From UBA11524 sp964547515 (GTDB taxonomy: Bacteria; Bacillota; Clostridia; Christensenellales; Aristaeellaceae), in NCBI GenBank assembly GCA_964547515.1, contig CAZJOA010000062.1:1-15372 (forward strand): 15,372 bases of DNA, read 5' to 3'. How positions within the stretch are numbered: position 1 is the stretch's first letter; the number at the start of each line of letters is the position of its first letter. The position numbers and the translations under genes were made by a program. Below the pieces are notes generated by a model. It ran no database searches, was not told where the DNA came from, and saw only the letters and a list, made by a program, of their open reading frames with translations. Below, in pieces: positions 14,655 to 15,372 of this stretch.

Positions 14655-15223
14655 GATTCCTCGCCTCCTTTTGTCAATACTTCTTCGAGTTTTTTGCGTG
14701 CACGGGAAAGCCGCGACGAGATCGTGCCCTCGGGCAGCTCCATCATCTCGGCGATGTCGCTGATGCCGTAGCCCTGATAGTAATACAGCAGGATGACCTC
14801 CTTGAACATGGCGGGCAGCCTGTTGATGGCGGACATCATCTCCTGCTGATCGCCGATGCGGCTGAATTCATCCGGCGCAGGGATCAGCTCGAAGGTCGGC
14901 CCGCCCAGCACGACGCGCTTGAGCCACGCGCCGCGCCACAGATCGCGGCAGCGGTTCATCGCCACCTTGAGCAGCCAGGCCTTTTCCTTTCCCGGCTGCA
15001 ATGGCGGATTGCTCGTCATCAGCCGGACGAACACATCCTGTGTCACGTCCTCGGCCTTCTGCCTGTCGCCCAGATAGAAATAGGACATGCGAAGCACATC
15101 CGTCGCGTACAGCTCGTACAGCTCGCTGTAGTAGGCGGACAAGTCCTCCTGACGGGCTGCGGTGCAATACAGCGCCTGCTCCATCTGTGCGGCCTCCTTC
15201 CGTGATTGATCTCGTTCATCCAT
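14651..15223 (-). CDS. ECF-type RNA polymerase sigma factor
   Basis: A 190-residue sigma-70 factor of the extracytoplasmic-function group. Region 2 (about 30-100) has LGDRQKAEDVTQDVFVRLM and KAWLLKVAMNRCRDLWR. Region 4 (about 130-183) has INRLPAMFKEVILLYYYQGY and the helix-turn-helix ISDIAEMMELPEGTISSRLSRARKKL. The in-frame ATG at 15289 has no ribosome binding site. GGAGGAAGGA directly before the ATG at 15223 decides the start. It is the first gene of an operon with the overlapping anti-sigma-like gene. The 149 bp upstream (15224-15372) are AT-richer and have GTCACC and GTCACA repeats near 15283-15297, but no promoter I can name with confidence. Confidence 0.92.
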   Translation of the reverse strand: MDERDQSRKEAAQMEQALYCTAARQEDLSAYYSELYELYATDVLRMSYFYLGDRQKAEDVTQDVFVRLMTSNPPLQPGKEKAWLLKVAMNRCRDLWRGAWLKRVVLGGPTFELIPAPDEFSRIGDQQEMMSAINRLPAMFKEVILLYYYQGYGISDIAEMMELPEGTISSRLSRARKKLEEVLTKGGEES

Positions 15224-15372
15224 ATAACGATCCTTCCTCCGGTTTTCTTCCCCGGAAAACATCAACTTATTCGGAATTATTTGTGACATTTTGGTGACTT
15301 GCGCATCGTGTAGCTAAGTGTTTTAAAAAGCACCCTGAAAGACTGACAAAGGTGTATCCGAAACGTTGGGGG

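Noticed and set aside
15223..15289. Upstream start of the ECF sigma gene at 15289
   Set aside because: No ribosome binding site precedes it and the extra residues are atypical. GGAGGAAGGA lies directly before the ATG at 15223.

Overview
The window looks like a draft chromosome contig from a GC-rich, Gram-positive-type Firmicute, probably an uncultured Clostridia-class gut lineage. The reasons are strong AGGAGG-type ribosome binding sites, Rho-independent terminators, a YidC without the large Gram-negative periplasmic domain, the rpmH-rnpA-yidD-yidC-jag cluster, and ECF sigma genes with a transmembrane partner. The lineage is inferred, not proven. A run of exactly 100 N at 9534-9633 marks a scaffold gap.

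Layout. (1) 1-3696, + strand: the 3' part of carB (carbamoyl-phosphate synthase large subunit, N-terminus cut off by the window edge), which continues without a stop into a complete diaminopimelate epimerase (DapF) domain. The DapF domain has lost its first catalytic cysteine. (2) 3697-4018: a convergent intergenic stretch with a terminator for each side and a tandem pair of identical 41-bp repeats. (3) 4019-8605, - strand: a polyamine ABC-transporter operon, transcribed as XRE/cupin regulator, potA, potB, potC, potD. It is preceded by a good sigma-A-type promoter with a palindromic candidate operator just downstream. (4) 8639-12031, - strand: the ribosome/RNase P/membrane-insertion cluster rpmH, rnpA, yidD, yidC, jag. 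rpmH has a near-consensus promoter, a terminator hairpin lies between rpmH and rnpA, and the jag linker holds a 36-bp coding repeat at which the assembly broke. rpmH is too short to show up in a standard long-ORF scan but is complete. No dnaA lies beside rpmH. (5) 12092-15372, - strand: two ECF sigma-factor systems. The upstream one is a classic overlapping pair of sigma factor and single-pass membrane anti-sigma-like protein. The downstream one is an ECF sigma fused to about 264 residues of unrecognised sequence, with a strong internal ribosome binding site at the domain junction. Between the two systems sits a 163-bp long imperfect palindrome with 25-bp terminal inverted repeats (a MITE-like element). 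It appears inserted between the anti-sigma stop codon and that operon's terminator.

The points most worth a second look are the CarB-DapF fusion with its degenerate epimerase motif, the sigma factor with a possible internally initiated C-terminal product, and the 163-bp palindromic element.
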